Source: Bacteroidia bacterium
GTDB lineage: Bacteria > Bacteroidota > Bacteroidia > J057
Reading direction: 5' to 3'
DNA: 64,000 nt
Assembly: GCA_022760475.1 (NCBI GenBank)
Contig: JALEFZ010000066.1
Coordinates: forward strand, 1 to 64,000
The translations under genes and the position numbers were made by a program. Below, piece by piece: positions 27,211-35,699 of the stretch. Under the pieces are notes generated by a model. The model did no database searches. It had not been told where the DNA came from and saw nothing but the letters and a program-made list of their open reading frames with translations. Every line of letters starts with the position of its first letter. Positions within the stretch are counted from its first letter, which is position 1.

Positions 27211-27283
27211 GAAGCTGTGCTAAAAAAAATTTTGACGAAAATACATTTTTTACCGTATCAAAACAGGAAGAGAGGAGAAAGGT

Positions 27284-27317
27284 TTGGTTTTTTCTCTTTT
27301 CTCAATCTTTATATTTG
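27284..27317 (+). promoter_or_regulatory. Promoter of the 159-residue lipoprotein gene
   Basis: TTG (27284-27286), a 23-nt spacer, TATATTTG (27310-27317) followed by CAC. The -7 box is exact; the spacer is slightly long. Predicted start is near 27323, 15 nt before the ATG at 27338. Confidence 0.55.
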
Positions 27318-27337
27318 CACAAACATTAAACAAAAAC

Positions 27338-27817
27338 ATGAAAACTTTAAGATTATCTCTCTTTGGACTCCTACTTGCACTTTTAGTCTCTTGTGATACT
27401 GAAAACCTCGCAGTGACTCCTACAGCTGATATCACTTTCGTGGTGAAATACAATGCAAGCGGAGAGCCTGTCCCTAATGCCAGGGTTTACCTGTTTCAGA
27501 CCAGGTCAACCTATGACAATTATGTGATGGAAAACCCTGATGCAGATCCTTCTATCTCACCCAATTTAAGCCCTACCAATGTCGGAACTACCAACTCTTC
27601 AGGGATAGTTCAATTTTTAAATTACGATTTGGATGGAACCAGTTTTGCTTCGGGAAGTAGCTTTACATTTGATACTGATCCTATCTATTACAGGGTTGAA
27701 GGCACGGAGAATGGTTCAGACTACCTGACCAATGATGGAAATGATAACCGTTTTGATTTTGGAGAAATAGAATCAGGGGGAAGTGCTACGCTTAACCTAG
27801 ATGTATTTATCAAATAA
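27338..27817 (+). CDS. Small lipoprotein with a carboxypeptidase-regulatory-like domain
   Basis: From the ATG at 27338 the product has 159 residues. A lipoprotein signal (MKTLRLSLFGLLLALLVSC) is followed by one beta-sandwich: FVVKYNASGEPVPNARVYLFQT and TNSSGIVQFLNYDL resemble the transthyretin/CarboxypepD_reg-like fold, in which small insertions sit between two sheets. No catalytic residues. Probably an outer-membrane or surface lipoprotein of unknown role. Promoter and terminator both lie close by, so it is a single-gene unit. Confidence 0.8.
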   Translation: MKTLRLSLFGLLLALLVSCDTENLAVTPTADITFVVKYNASGEPVPNARVYLFQTRSTYDNYVMENPDADPSISPNLSPTNVGTTNSSGIVQFLNYDLDGTSFASGSSFTFDTDPIYYRVEGTENGSDYLTNDGNDNRFDFGEIESGGSATLNLDVFIK

Positions 27818-27828
27818 TTAACAGAAAG

Positions 27829-27869
27829 AAGCCAAATTCCAGGAAGGAATTCCTGGAATTTGGCTTTTA
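27829..27869. terminator. Bidirectional terminator between the lipoprotein and TetR genes
   Basis: Perfect 16-bp stem, 27829-27844 with 27851-27866, loop AGGAAT, then TTTT. Its right end reaches the last codon of the convergent TetR gene. Confidence 0.85.
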
Positions 27870-28505
27870 AATGTCCAGACCCCCATATTCTTCATATACA
27901 CGGATAAACGCATCAGCTCCTTTAGGAGTAAGGGAGGCACTTACCACCCGATAAATCAGGTTTAGATATTCATCTACCTTTTTCTCCTCTTCGCCTTCGT
28001 AGTAAACCTCAGCATCTACAATCCAGGCATTAATCAGAATAAGTACCCCGTGAGACAACTTATCATAATGGCCCTCGTACTTCTCTTTTTTCAAATAATC
28101 TCCGGCTTGAAGAAAGGCATAAATCTCTCTAGCAATTCTTACCCTAAACTGGTTTTGTTTTTTAGCATGTCTCGCCACTTCAGGAAACTTCCTTACGAGA
28201 TTAGGTAGGTCCAGGTAAATAAACTTGAACTTATAGAGAACCTTGAGCATTTTTCTGAGGCTTTGGACCATGAAATCGAATCGAAAAATTTCGGCCTGAA
28301 GGTTTTTGACTTCTTCGTCCAGTTCCTTTTGCATAAGGAAATAAAGTTCCAGAAGGATGTCATCCTTTTTCGCGAAGTAGTAACAAAGGTTTCCATAACT
28401 GATCCCCAAATTCTCGCTAATTGTTCTACTGGAAACCTGACTGATTCCATTTTCATTAAAAAGCTGCCTTGCTTTTTCCAGTATTTTGTCTCTTGTTTTC
28501 GCCAT
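27867..28505 (-). CDS. TetR/AcrR-family transcriptional regulator
   Basis: 212 residues. The N-terminal HTH is typical: TRDKILEKARQLFNENGISQVSSRTISENLGISYGNLCYYFAKKDDIL. The remaining ~150 helical residues form the ligand domain, with no motif pointing to a ligand. No obvious efflux or metabolic target gene is adjacent, so its regulon is unknown. It lies downstream of a terminator and has its own -7 box. Confidence 0.92.
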   Translation of the reverse strand: MAKTRDKILEKARQLFNENGISQVSSRTISENLGISYGNLCYYFAKKDDILLELYFLMQKELDEEVKNLQAEIFRFDFMVQSLRKMLKVLYKFKFIYLDLPNLVRKFPEVARHAKKQNQFRVRIAREIYAFLQAGDYLKKEKYEGHYDKLSHGVLILINAWIVDAEVYYEGEEEKKVDEYLNLIYRVVSASLTPKGADAFIRVYEEYGGLDI

Positions 28506-28513
28506 CTGAACTA

Positions 28514-28521
28514 CAAAAATA
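28514..28521 (-). promoter_or_regulatory. Putative -7 box of the TetR gene
   Basis: TATTTTTG on the minus strand, 8 bp before the ATG. It overlaps the U tract of the terminator upstream. The -33 TTG is not at the usual spacing. Confidence 0.4.
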
Positions 28522-28550
28522 AAAAAACCTCTGTCAATGTAGACAGAGGT
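28521..28550 (-). terminator. Terminator of the coiled-coil lipoprotein gene
   Basis: 9-bp stem ACCTCTGTC (28527-28535) with GACAGAGGT (28542-28550), A-rich flank on the left giving a U tract on the minus strand. Confidence 0.85.
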
Positions 28551-28731
28551 CTTAGCCTATTTCTTGATTGTTGGTAATTCCGAATTTTAAGTGAACATGT
28601 ATTGAATCCCCATTACCAATTTAAAATGCAATCGATTTGTAAGAAAAACTCCCGATATCAATTGCTTAAAGAACGAAATTCGGACAATCTGACGAATCGG
28701 CTTAGTTAAAGAACTTAGTGTTTGTTTGGAT

Positions 28732-29637
28732 TTAGTCTACACTTACTACGAGGTACTTGGAAGTTTTCCAAAATTTCGCAGGATCAGTGATCTGAATAAA
28801 ATCATATTTTTTATCCTGGTCTTCATCAGTGATGATGTAGGAACCTTCTGGATGTGGAGTCAATAGGACTACTTTTTTACCTGATACTGGGATTTCGCGG
28901 ACATTTCTGATGTCGATCTTAGTGAAAGAGGACTCGTCAACGTTTTGTACCATGCGCTTTCCTTTCCCAATTACATTAGCTGTTTTCAACTCTTTAACCT
29001 CCCCTACCACATAGAAGGCGGTGTTGAGTGAAGTGAGTTGGGCATCAATGGTTTCACCTTGAGAATTGATTTGCCCTTCCTGATTGCTTAGTTGAGATTC
29101 CTGGTCAGAAGTCAATTGTACAAGGCTCTTGTTGACCTCATCCAGTTTGGTAACTTTCCCGTTGAGTTCTTCAACTTTGAAGTCAAGTGTTGCCAGTTGC
29201 TCTTTCAACTCAACGATCTGATTTTCACGATCTTTCAATTGTTTCTTGAGGGAGCTTACCATTCTACGGTAGGTGCTGGCTTGACCTTCGAATTTTTCAG
29301 CCTTGGCATTCAATTCATCGATCATCATTCGATTCTCATCCAACAATCCGTTGATCATCTGGATATCTGAAACGATTTTGTCTTTTTGGCTGACCCTCAT
29401 TTCAGATCCATTTGAGTTCATGGAAATGAGGTTTTCTTTGGTTTTGATGGTCTCCAGATTTTTCTCAAACTCATCAAAAGTGGTCATAAAATCGTTTAGG
29501 ATAGAATCCTGAGTTATTTTTTGAGACTGTAAAGCCGCGTTTTTCTGTTCCAATTCTTTTACCTTTCCTCCATCACAGCCTTCGAACAAAAAGAAGGCAA
29601 CAAATAGAACAGGCAAAAATTTGATATAGGTTTTCAT
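28732..29637 (-). CDS. Coiled-coil lipoprotein
   Basis: 301 residues. Lipoprotein signal with Cys at residue 21 (LFVAFFLFEGCDGG), a long heptad-rich coiled coil (about 25-205; Gln/Glu/Lys/Leu rich), then a compact C-terminal domain (~210-300) with KRMVQNVDESSFTKIDIRN, VVLLTPHPEGSY and FWKTSKYLVVSVD. I recognise this as a widespread Bacteroidota envelope protein layout, sometimes annotated as an adhesin, but the sequence itself shows no binding site. Its own terminator lies 180 bp downstream. The 94-bp gap to the upstream aat terminator should hold the promoter. Confidence 0.8.
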   Translation of the reverse strand: MKTYIKFLPVLFVAFFLFEGCDGGKVKELEQKNAALQSQKITQDSILNDFMTTFDEFEKNLETIKTKENLISMNSNGSEMRVSQKDKIVSDIQMINGLLDENRMMIDELNAKAEKFEGQASTYRRMVSSLKKQLKDRENQIVELKEQLATLDFKVEELNGKVTKLDEVNKSLVQLTSDQESQLSNQEGQINSQGETIDAQLTSLNTAFYVVGEVKELKTANVIGKGKRMVQNVDESSFTKIDIRNVREIPVSGKKVVLLTPHPEGSYIITDEDQDKKYDFIQITDPAKFWKTSKYLVVSVD

Positions 29638-29754
29638 AAAAATGATTTTGAAAGTTGCTTACCACTCCTTTTCAAGACAAATGCCATTTTCATAAAAGCC
29701 TGATATTCAGCCCTAATTGTTTTTTGGTAGAGGGAAAATCGAATCAATTTGGGC

Positions 29755-29775
29755 AAAAAATTCTCATTTTGAGAA
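29755..29775 (-). terminator. Terminator of the clpS-aat operon
   Basis: Stem TTCTCA (29761-29766) with TGAGAA (29770-29775), A6 at 29755-29760 as the minus-strand U tract. It is 5 bp after the aat stop codon. Confidence 0.65.
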
Positions 29776-29779
29776 AAAT

Positions 29780-30481
29780 CTAGCGAGATACTTTATCCAT
29801 CAAATCCCCCCAGTTGCCTCGGAGGCTTTCATTCTTTTGGCTAAGATGAATGCTTTCCAGAAATAATTCTCTGGAAATAGCCTCTGCACCTAGGCTTTCT
29901 AGATGCTGAGTAGGAACCTGGCAGTCAATGATGTCAAAATTTCTTTGCTGTAGATCCTGAACAAGGGTAATAAAGCCAGCCTTGGAGGCATTGCTGGTTT
30001 TGGCGAACATGGACTCCCCAAAAAATGATTTCCCTAGAGAAACCCCATAAAGCCCCCCTACGATTGTACCCTCTTGCCAAACCTCCACAGAGTGAGCAAA
30101 TCCTAATCGGTGCAATTCGACATAGGCGTTGAGCATATCATCTGTGATCCATGTTCCGCTTTGTCCAGGTCGATACATTTGCTGGCATTCTTGAATTACA
30201 GCTTTAAAATCCTGATCATATGTAATGGTAAAAATACCCTTCCTGAAGACCTGTTTCATTGACTTAGAGACTTTCAGTTTATAAGGGTACAGGACAAAGC
30301 GGGGATCTGGACACCACCATAGAATGGGGTCGTGTTCTGAAAACCAGGGAAAAATCCCGTTTTCATACGCAAGCAACAACCTTTCGGGAGATAAGTCTCC
30401 GCCAATACCCAGCAATCCATCGGGTTCTGCGTTGCCTTGGTGAGGAAAAATAAGTTCTTGAGGTATTCGGTATATCGGCAT
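29780..30481 (-). CDS. aat: Leucyl/phenylalanyl-tRNA--protein transferase
   Basis: From the ATG at 30481 (MPIYRIPQELIFP) the product has 233 residues; two upstream ATGs would add eight residues unlike the family. Landmarks are DGLLGIGGDLSPERLLLAYENGIFPWF, WWCPDPRFVL, SGTWITDDMLNAYVELHRLG, and GGLYGVSLGKSFFGESMF. It adds Leu or Phe to proteins with N-terminal Arg or Lys, making them ClpS/ClpAP substrates. It lies 58 bp after clpS on the same strand, so both arms of the N-end-rule pathway are co-transcribed. Confidence 0.95.
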   Translation of the reverse strand: MPIYRIPQELIFPHQGNAEPDGLLGIGGDLSPERLLLAYENGIFPWFSEHDPILWWCPDPRFVLYPYKLKVSKSMKQVFRKGIFTITYDQDFKAVIQECQQMYRPGQSGTWITDDMLNAYVELHRLGFAHSVEVWQEGTIVGGLYGVSLGKSFFGESMFAKTSNASKAGFITLVQDLQQRNFDIIDCQVPTQHLESLGAEAISRELFLESIHLSQKNESLRGNWGDLMDKVSR

Positions 30482-30539
30482 ACATATAGGAAGGCACATA
30501 CCCAAGGAGATATGTGCCTGTAATTTCTATGAATTCGGT

Positions 30540-30836
30540 TTATTGTGCAAGCTCCTCAACAGTGGCTCCGATTCCTCTATCTACGAGGGCTTCACGCATT
30601 GGATTTAGCTTTTTCCTGGGGCCTTTCTTGACCGCATATTTTCCTTTGGTATGGATGATCCATGCACATTGCTCAGCTTGTTCGGAGCTGTGATCGCAGA
30701 CATCCATCAAGGATTTGATTACCCAATCGAATGTATTTACTTCATCATTCCACACAATGAGACTGACGGGTTCGTCAACAAGAACAATTTCTTCTACTTC
30801 CTCGAGTTCTAGCACTTGTACATTAAGCGGCATCAT
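30540..30836 (-). CDS. clpS: ATP-dependent Clp protease adaptor ClpS
   Basis: 98 residues. The ClpS core is visible: SLIVWNDEVNTFDWVI with the Asn-Asp pair that binds the substrate N-terminus, then CAWIIHTKGKYAV with the pocket His, and GIGATVEELAQ at the end. It hands N-degron proteins to a Clp unfoldase. The N-terminal ~20 residues are acidic and longer than usual. ATG at 30836 or the next codon 30833. A -7 box is 53 bp upstream. Confidence 0.92.
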   Translation of the reverse strand: MMPLNVQVLELEEVEEIVLVDEPVSLIVWNDEVNTFDWVIKSLMDVCDHSSEQAEQCAWIIHTKGKYAVKKGPRKKLNPMREALVDRGIGATVEELAQ

Positions 30837-30888
30837 TTCTAATCTGCAGTTTTTGATTTTAACTATAAGTCACCCTTTTAATCCAGTA

Positions 30889-30896
30889 CAAATTTA
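30889..30896 (-). promoter_or_regulatory. Putative -7 box of clpS-aat
   Basis: TAAATTTG on the minus strand, 53 bp before the clpS ATG. The nearest TTG upstream is too close for a -33 element. The same gap (30837-31109) also holds a 7-bp hairpin, ACAAGGG / CCCTTGT at 30974-30990, of unclear role. Confidence 0.45.
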
Positions 30897-31109
30897 TATT
30901 TTTCCCAAAGAAAAATAAATTATACTGTACGATCAGTCTGGATAAATTCGTAAACATTATAATGAGACAACTCACAAGGGGGTCCCTTGTTTGTTTAGAG
31001 GGGCAAAATTTATGCAAGTCTTTCTCAGTTGTAATAAAAGCACCAAATTTATTTAAAATTTGAAGGTCATAAACTGAAATAGAACCCAAACATATACTGG
31101 CGGATATTT

Positions 31110-32255
31110 ATGAAAAAGAATCACATCCTATTCCTTTCCACAATCATCATTACGTGCCTGCCTTTGACAAGTTTCGCCTGGGGCTTTTGGGCACACCAAC
31201 GGATCAACAGGCTAGCCGTGTTTACCCTGCCTCCTGAAATGCTTGGCCTGTATAAAAAAAATATTGAGTTTTTAACAGAACATGCAGTAGATCCAGATAA
31301 AAGGCGTTATGCGGTGGATGGAGAAGCAGCTCATCATTTTATAGATGTGGATCACTATGGAGAATATCCTTTTGAAAATGTACCCAGGTATTGGGAGGAT
31401 GCAGTCAAAAAATTTGGCAAAGATACCCTTGAAGCTTATGGTGTAGTACCCTATCACCTGCCGACAGTAGTCATACGGTTGAAAAAAGCATTTGAGAGAA
31501 AAGACCTCATTAGTATCCTTAAAATCTCTTCTGACCTTGGACATTATGTAGGTGACTCCCATGTTCCGCTGCACACCACAGAAAATTACAATGGACAGAT
31601 GACCGGTCAAAAAGGTATCCACGGTTTTTGGGAATCGAGGCTGCCGGAACTTTTTGGGGAGGAATATGACTTCTTTGTGGGTCAATGCTACTATGTAGAA
31701 GACCTCTATAATGAAAGTTGGAAATTTGTTTTGGAAAGTCATTCTCTATTGGACTCCGTACTGGATTTGGAGAAAAAATTGAGTCAGGAGTATCCAGCTG
31801 ATAAAAGATATAGCTATGAAAGCCGCAACAACATAGTGGTCAGAACTTATTCGAGAGAATATTCTGAAGTCTACCATCGAAAAATGGATGGCATGGTAGA
31901 GAAAAGAATGAGACAGGCCATTCTTCGTGTAGGCTCATACTGGTATACCGCATGGAGGCTTGCAGGTTCACCTGATCTTTCTGAATTACTTGAACAAAAG
32001 ATTGAAAGCAAACCCAAGCGTTATAAAAACCTCCTAAAAATCCTGGATAGAGAAGCACAGGACATAGGTTTTCTTTTTGATGGCTGTTGTGCCAAGCCCA
32101 TCCGCAAAGCCCAGGCCTTTGGCATGTACAGGACCATGAGCTGCGTTCAGGATGATCCCAGGTATGAGCTGCTGGTAGGAGAAATGGCCACAAAGAAGGG
32201 TAGCAACAAGAAAAGTCCCTGGTATAAAAAACTGTGGAATTGGTTATTTGGATAA
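31110..32255 (+). CDS. S1/P1 nuclease-phospholipase C superfamily zinc enzyme
   Basis: 381 residues. The signal peptide (to about residue 23, ...PLTSFA) is followed at once by WGFWAHQRIN, so the mature chain begins with Trp. In this superfamily the N-terminal Trp and the following His bind zinc. Further ligands are seen in AHHFIDVDHYGEYP and LGHYVGDSHVPLHTTENYNG...IHGFWE. The last ~100 residues are a basic extension that the minimal enzymes lack. Substrate (phospholipid or nucleic acid) cannot be told, though Bacteroidota members are usually annotated as zinc-dependent phospholipase C. It is exported to the periplasm or beyond. Confidence 0.85.
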   Translation: MKKNHILFLSTIIITCLPLTSFAWGFWAHQRINRLAVFTLPPEMLGLYKKNIEFLTEHAVDPDKRRYAVDGEAAHHFIDVDHYGEYPFENVPRYWEDAVKKFGKDTLEAYGVVPYHLPTVVIRLKKAFERKDLISILKISSDLGHYVGDSHVPLHTTENYNGQMTGQKGIHGFWESRLPELFGEEYDFFVGQCYYVEDLYNESWKFVLESHSLLDSVLDLEKKLSQEYPADKRYSYESRNNIVVRTYSREYSEVYHRKMDGMVEKRMRQAILRVGSYWYTAWRLAGSPDLSELLEQKIESKPKRYKNLLKILDREAQDIGFLFDGCCAKPIRKAQAFGMYRTMSCVQDDPRYELLVGEMATKKGSNKKSPWYKKLWNWLFG

Positions 32256-32336
32256 AGGATTGGTGTATCCAAAGTCACCAAAGGCTATCCTTTTCCATTT
32301 TCATGTTTAAATTGTAGCCATAAACTATTCAATCAT

Positions 32337-32558
32337 ATGCAGACGGGATTTTGGACATTAATGTTGATTTTGGTGGGATTGTTCATATTTTTCGGTTTCA
32401 AGGATGATGTGCAACAAAATCCTAAAAACTTCTTCCGCATAGTCATCAGTCTTCCATTGAGTATGTTTACAGCTGTATTGGGCTTGAAATGCTACAACAA
32501 TAAGATCAGAAACTGGGCATTGTCTACGCCTCCTGAAGAAAAAATAAAAAAAGATTAA
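32337..32558 (+). CDS. Small two-helix membrane protein
   Basis: 73 residues: FWTLMLILVGLFIFFGFKDD and an FFRIVISLPLSMFTAVLGL segment, then a charged tail ending in KIKKD. The ORF is well framed by an ATG at 32337 and lies in the same orientation as its neighbours with no overlap. I do not recognise a family. Confidence 0.55.
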   Translation: MQTGFWTLMLILVGLFIFFGFKDDVQQNPKNFFRIVISLPLSMFTAVLGLKCYNNKIRNWALSTPPEEKIKKD

Positions 32559-32624
32559 AATGAGGTGATGCTTTCCGATCGATTCCGACTATTCCCCAAA
32601 GAGTCAACCGTAAATCGATCGAAG

Positions 32625-33590
32625 ATGAAGAAAATTCCAAGATTTTTATTCCTGATATTGTTCCTTTTCTCTACTCAGCTTCTCCTGGTAAGCTGTGATC
32701 CAGCCACATTGGCTAGACTTATTGGCATTTCAATCACTGATGGACCTATTGATGACCCCCTTTATGGAGATGTATTTATCACTGTGGATGGGATCAAAAT
32801 TGATGGTAAAAAACTTGACGGTTTTCAGCGCCAAACAATCAATATATCTGAACTCCAAAATGGAATTTCGACCTCTTTGTTTAAGGACGAAGTGGCAGTT
32901 GGGACGTATGAAAGCATCAGCTTGATCCTTGATTTTGATAAGGATGATTCTGGAGAAGTTCCAGGCTGTTATGCGAATACAGTTTATGGCAGGAAAATCA
33001 CCCTGGCCAATTATCGTACTGGCAAACAAGAGGTTACCATAGAGGGAGAATTTGTAGTCGATGAAGATGAAGATTCTGAATTCGTCATTGATTTTGACCT
33101 GCGAAAAACCATCCGGGGAGATCGTCCTGGAGATGAGGGGGAGCTAAGTTTTATAGACGTAGGAGAAATGGGCAAGGCCCTAAGGATGGCTGACAGCAAG
33201 GAAACAGGAAACTTGCAATTAGAATTGACCCTTGAAGCCAGTTTACCAGAAGCAGCGTTGGGATACCTCATTTATGTTTACCCAAAAGGTGGATTTGACC
33301 GCAATGCAGAATTTCTTGACAGTGATGGTAATGGAATCAATTTTGAGAATGCCGTCGTCAGTGGAAAGATTGTTTTGGAATCTACGGGAGGTATTGGAAC
33401 TGCTACCCTGCCTTTCATCCTAGAAGGTGATTATGAACTTGTGATCGAGGCTTATGAAAGATATGAGTTTTCTCAGACCCGACTGGGCTACCTGGCCATT
33501 CAGGGACAGGAAAGTGTAGTTACTCCCTTTAGCATTAGCAAGGGAAAAAAGACCGAGCTTGGTCTGAATGGGACGAGTATCATAGAATAA
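32625..33590 (+). CDS. DUF4382 lipoprotein
   Basis: From the ATG at 32625 (MKKIPRFLFLILFLF...) the product has 321 residues and a lipoprotein signal with Cys near residue 24 (LLLVSC). Residues ~35-175 match DUF4382: ISITDGPIDDPLYGDVFITVDGI and the later AVGTYESISLILDFD. The C-terminal ~130 residues form another beta-rich domain (YLIYVYPKGGFDRNAEF, LEGDYELVIEAYERYEF). Function unknown; typical outer-membrane lipoprotein of Bacteroidota. A terminator follows, so it is separate from the sigma-factor operon. Confidence 0.85.
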   Translation: MKKIPRFLFLILFLFSTQLLLVSCDPATLARLIGISITDGPIDDPLYGDVFITVDGIKIDGKKLDGFQRQTINISELQNGISTSLFKDEVAVGTYESISLILDFDKDDSGEVPGCYANTVYGRKITLANYRTGKQEVTIEGEFVVDEDEDSEFVIDFDLRKTIRGDRPGDEGELSFIDVGEMGKALRMADSKETGNLQLELTLEASLPEAALGYLIYVYPKGGFDRNAEFLDSDGNGINFENAVVSGKIVLESTGGIGTATLPFILEGDYELVIEAYERYEFSQTRLGYLAIQGQESVVTPFSISKGKKTELGLNGTSIIE

Positions 33591-33627
33591 ATTGAAACAT
33601 GTTTATCATTTTATATATGTTTTGAGG

Positions 33628-33659
33628 GAGCAGGTCTCTATGAGGCCTGTTCTTTTTTT
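33628..33659 (+). terminator. Terminator of the DUF4382 gene
   Basis: Stem GAGCAGGTCTC with GAGGCCTGTTC (G-U pairs and one mismatch), loop TAT, T7 at 33653-33659. Confidence 0.8.
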
Positions 33660-33767
33660 AATGGCTGCGATACAGTCATATGTGAAAATATTGTTATAAA
33701 ATCTTTACCCTACACAAAGAATATTTACTAAATTGTTAGGAAAACACCTACAGCTAGCTACCACGCA

Positions 33768-34322
33768 ATGCCTAAGCCAATAGATCAAATGGATGATCAG
33801 GAGTTATGGAATTCCTTCCAGAAAGGAAGCAAAGAGGCATTTGCTGAACTCTACAAACAAAACATTCAGACCTTATACCATTTTGGGAAGAAGTTCACTA
33901 ATGACAGAGAATTGGTAAAAGATTCCATCCAGGAAATTTTTACAGATTTTTGGAGGAAGCGCGATTCTATCAAAGAGTTGCACAAGGTCAAGGTATACCT
34001 CTTGAAGTCATTAAGGTATAAATTAATTCGATCGATGAGCCAGGCTAAAAAAATCAACCAAATAAATCTGGGAGATTTACTCAAAGAGATTCCTGGGGTG
34101 GAATTGCAGGAGACTGAAAATGATTTTAAGAGAAAGCGTTTGTTAAAAGAGAACATTCAACGCTTACCCGAAAGGCAAAAGGAAATAATTCATCTCAAAT
34201 ATTTTCAAAACCTGACCAATGATGAAATAGCTGAAGTCCTGAATATCAATTACCAATCTGCCTCTAATCTTCTACATCGCGCCCTCACAAAATTGAAAGA
34301 CATCATTTTGAAGCAATCCTAA
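33768..34322 (+). CDS. ECF-family RNA polymerase sigma factor (FecI-like)
   Basis: 184 residues. Region 2 runs LWNSFQKGSKEAFAELYKQN to DSIQEIFTDFWRKRD. Region 4 has LPERQKEIIHLKYFQNLTNDEIAEVLNINYQSASNLLHRAL. It resembles the Bacteroidota FecI-like sigma factors that work with a FecR anti-sigma and a TonB receptor, both encoded next (121 bp and then 143 bp gaps). It likely drives the receptor gene after the outer-membrane signal. Confidence 0.93.
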   Translation: MPKPIDQMDDQELWNSFQKGSKEAFAELYKQNIQTLYHFGKKFTNDRELVKDSIQEIFTDFWRKRDSIKELHKVKVYLLKSLRYKLIRSMSQAKKINQINLGDLLKEIPGVELQETENDFKRKRLLKENIQRLPERQKEIIHLKYFQNLTNDEIAEVLNINYQSASNLLHRALTKLKDIILKQS

Positions 34323-34443
34323 AAAATAATAGGCTGTCTTTCAACACTTTAACAAAAAATTCCAAAAAATATACCCAATTGGTGAGTATAAAGTCAAAAT
34401 CCTCTACACTTATAGGGTAAGCAATTAAAAATTAGCTACTTCT

Positions 34444-35556
34444 ATGAATTCTTATCAGGAATTTGAGTTAGTGGATTTCGCGGGTGATGATCAATTTATC
34501 CAACACGTACTCCATCCTACGATGGAGTCCGGTGAGTTTTGGAGGAATTGGTTGTTGAGATTTCCGGAAAAGCAAGAAGTCTGGAAACAGGCATTTACGC
34601 TGGTTCAGGATATCCATCAAATTGAAAATGAAGAAAAGGAAGGTAGCTATGAGCAGGAAATTTGGGAAAGGCTCGAATCAGAATTAACCAAGGAACCTCC
34701 GGCAAAGGTACTGAGACTGGGCTCAAGGTGGTGGATAGCGATAGCTGCCGGGCTTGCCATCTTAATAGGCTCAGTCGTACTGGTCAAGAGTCTAGAGAAG
34801 CAATCTTTTGGGGGGCAAAATGGATGGATTACCCTAAAAAATGACAGTGGTATACCCAAAAGAGTAGAATTAGGAGAAAAGAGCTACATCACACTGGAAT
34901 CATTTAGCTCAGTCAAATATCAAAAATCTTATGGTGAAGGAGAAAAAGCTGTCATCATTAGTGGGGAAGCCTTCATAGATGTTGAAGAGGACAGCTTGAG
35001 TCCGTTGATCATTTATGCCCGTGGGGTCATTACCAAGGTATTCTCCAATAAACTTCGAATCAGGGCTTTTGAGGGAGAAGAATCAGTGGAAGTAGAGGTG
35101 CAAAAAGGGCGGTTATCGGTCTATGCAAAAGTAGATTCTGACTCGTCGCAGGAGATTGGGGAGGGAGAAAACCTCTTTTTTCAAGGAAATAATGGGGTTT
35201 TAATCAAAAGGCCAAATACCAAGATTGAGGTAGTCGAAAATCAAAGAATTCGTTACAACAAAGCGGATTTACACTTGGAAAAAATGTTGGCTGTTCAACC
35301 TGTGATTCTAGCTAGACCTCATGACCTTTCAAGTTTTTCCTTTTACAACAAACCAGTCATAGAAGTATTTGAGGCCTTGGAAAAGGCATATGGCATCCAC
35401 ATGGAGTACAATCCTGCAACACTTGAGGCATGTAGCATCACAACCAAGCTGGATGATGAGCCATTGTTTCAAAAGCTAAGCATCATTTGCAAGGCTCTAA
35501 ACCTTAGTTACAAAAAGCAGGGAATCAAAATAGTCATCGAAGGAGAGGGCTGTTAA
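34444..35556 (+). CDS. FecR-family anti-sigma factor
   Basis: 370 residues. A cytosolic helical N-terminus (~1-95) binds the sigma factor; one membrane helix (WWIAIAAGLAILIGSVVLV, about 98-116); a FecR periplasmic beta domain (~125-230, with KRVELGEKSYITLE and VIISGEAFIDVEED); and a C-terminal DUF4974/STN-partner domain (~295-365, SSFSFYNKPVIEVFEALEKAYG). It holds the sigma factor inactive until the TonB receptor's STN domain signals. Confidence 0.93.
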   Translation: MNSYQEFELVDFAGDDQFIQHVLHPTMESGEFWRNWLLRFPEKQEVWKQAFTLVQDIHQIENEEKEGSYEQEIWERLESELTKEPPAKVLRLGSRWWIAIAAGLAILIGSVVLVKSLEKQSFGGQNGWITLKNDSGIPKRVELGEKSYITLESFSSVKYQKSYGEGEKAVIISGEAFIDVEEDSLSPLIIYARGVITKVFSNKLRIRAFEGEESVEVEVQKGRLSVYAKVDSDSSQEIGEGENLFFQGNNGVLIKRPNTKIEVVENQRIRYNKADLHLEKMLAVQPVILARPHDLSSFSFYNKPVIEVFEALEKAYGIHMEYNPATLEACSITTKLDDEPLFQKLSIICKALNLSYKKQGIKIVIEGEGC

Positions 35557-35561
35557 AATAA

Positions 35562-35591
35562 ATGTGGAACATACGGCAATATGTTCCACAT
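35562..35591. repeat. Perfect 12-bp inverted repeat between the anti-sigma and receptor genes
   Basis: ATGTGGAACATA (35562-35573) with its exact complement TATGTTCCACAT (35580-35591), loop CGGCAA. The stem has no following T tract, so it is a hairpin without a terminator tail. It starts 6 bp after the fecR stop and lies 108 bp before the receptor gene. Confidence 0.85.
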
Positions 35592-35699
35592 ATCTTATGG
35601 CATTCTGAAAACCAGGAGTTTGGAAATGACCTGTTGGCGCAGGAGTCTCATTCCAGGAAGCTCCTAGGGATTCTATTAACCACTAATCGCAATTAAATT

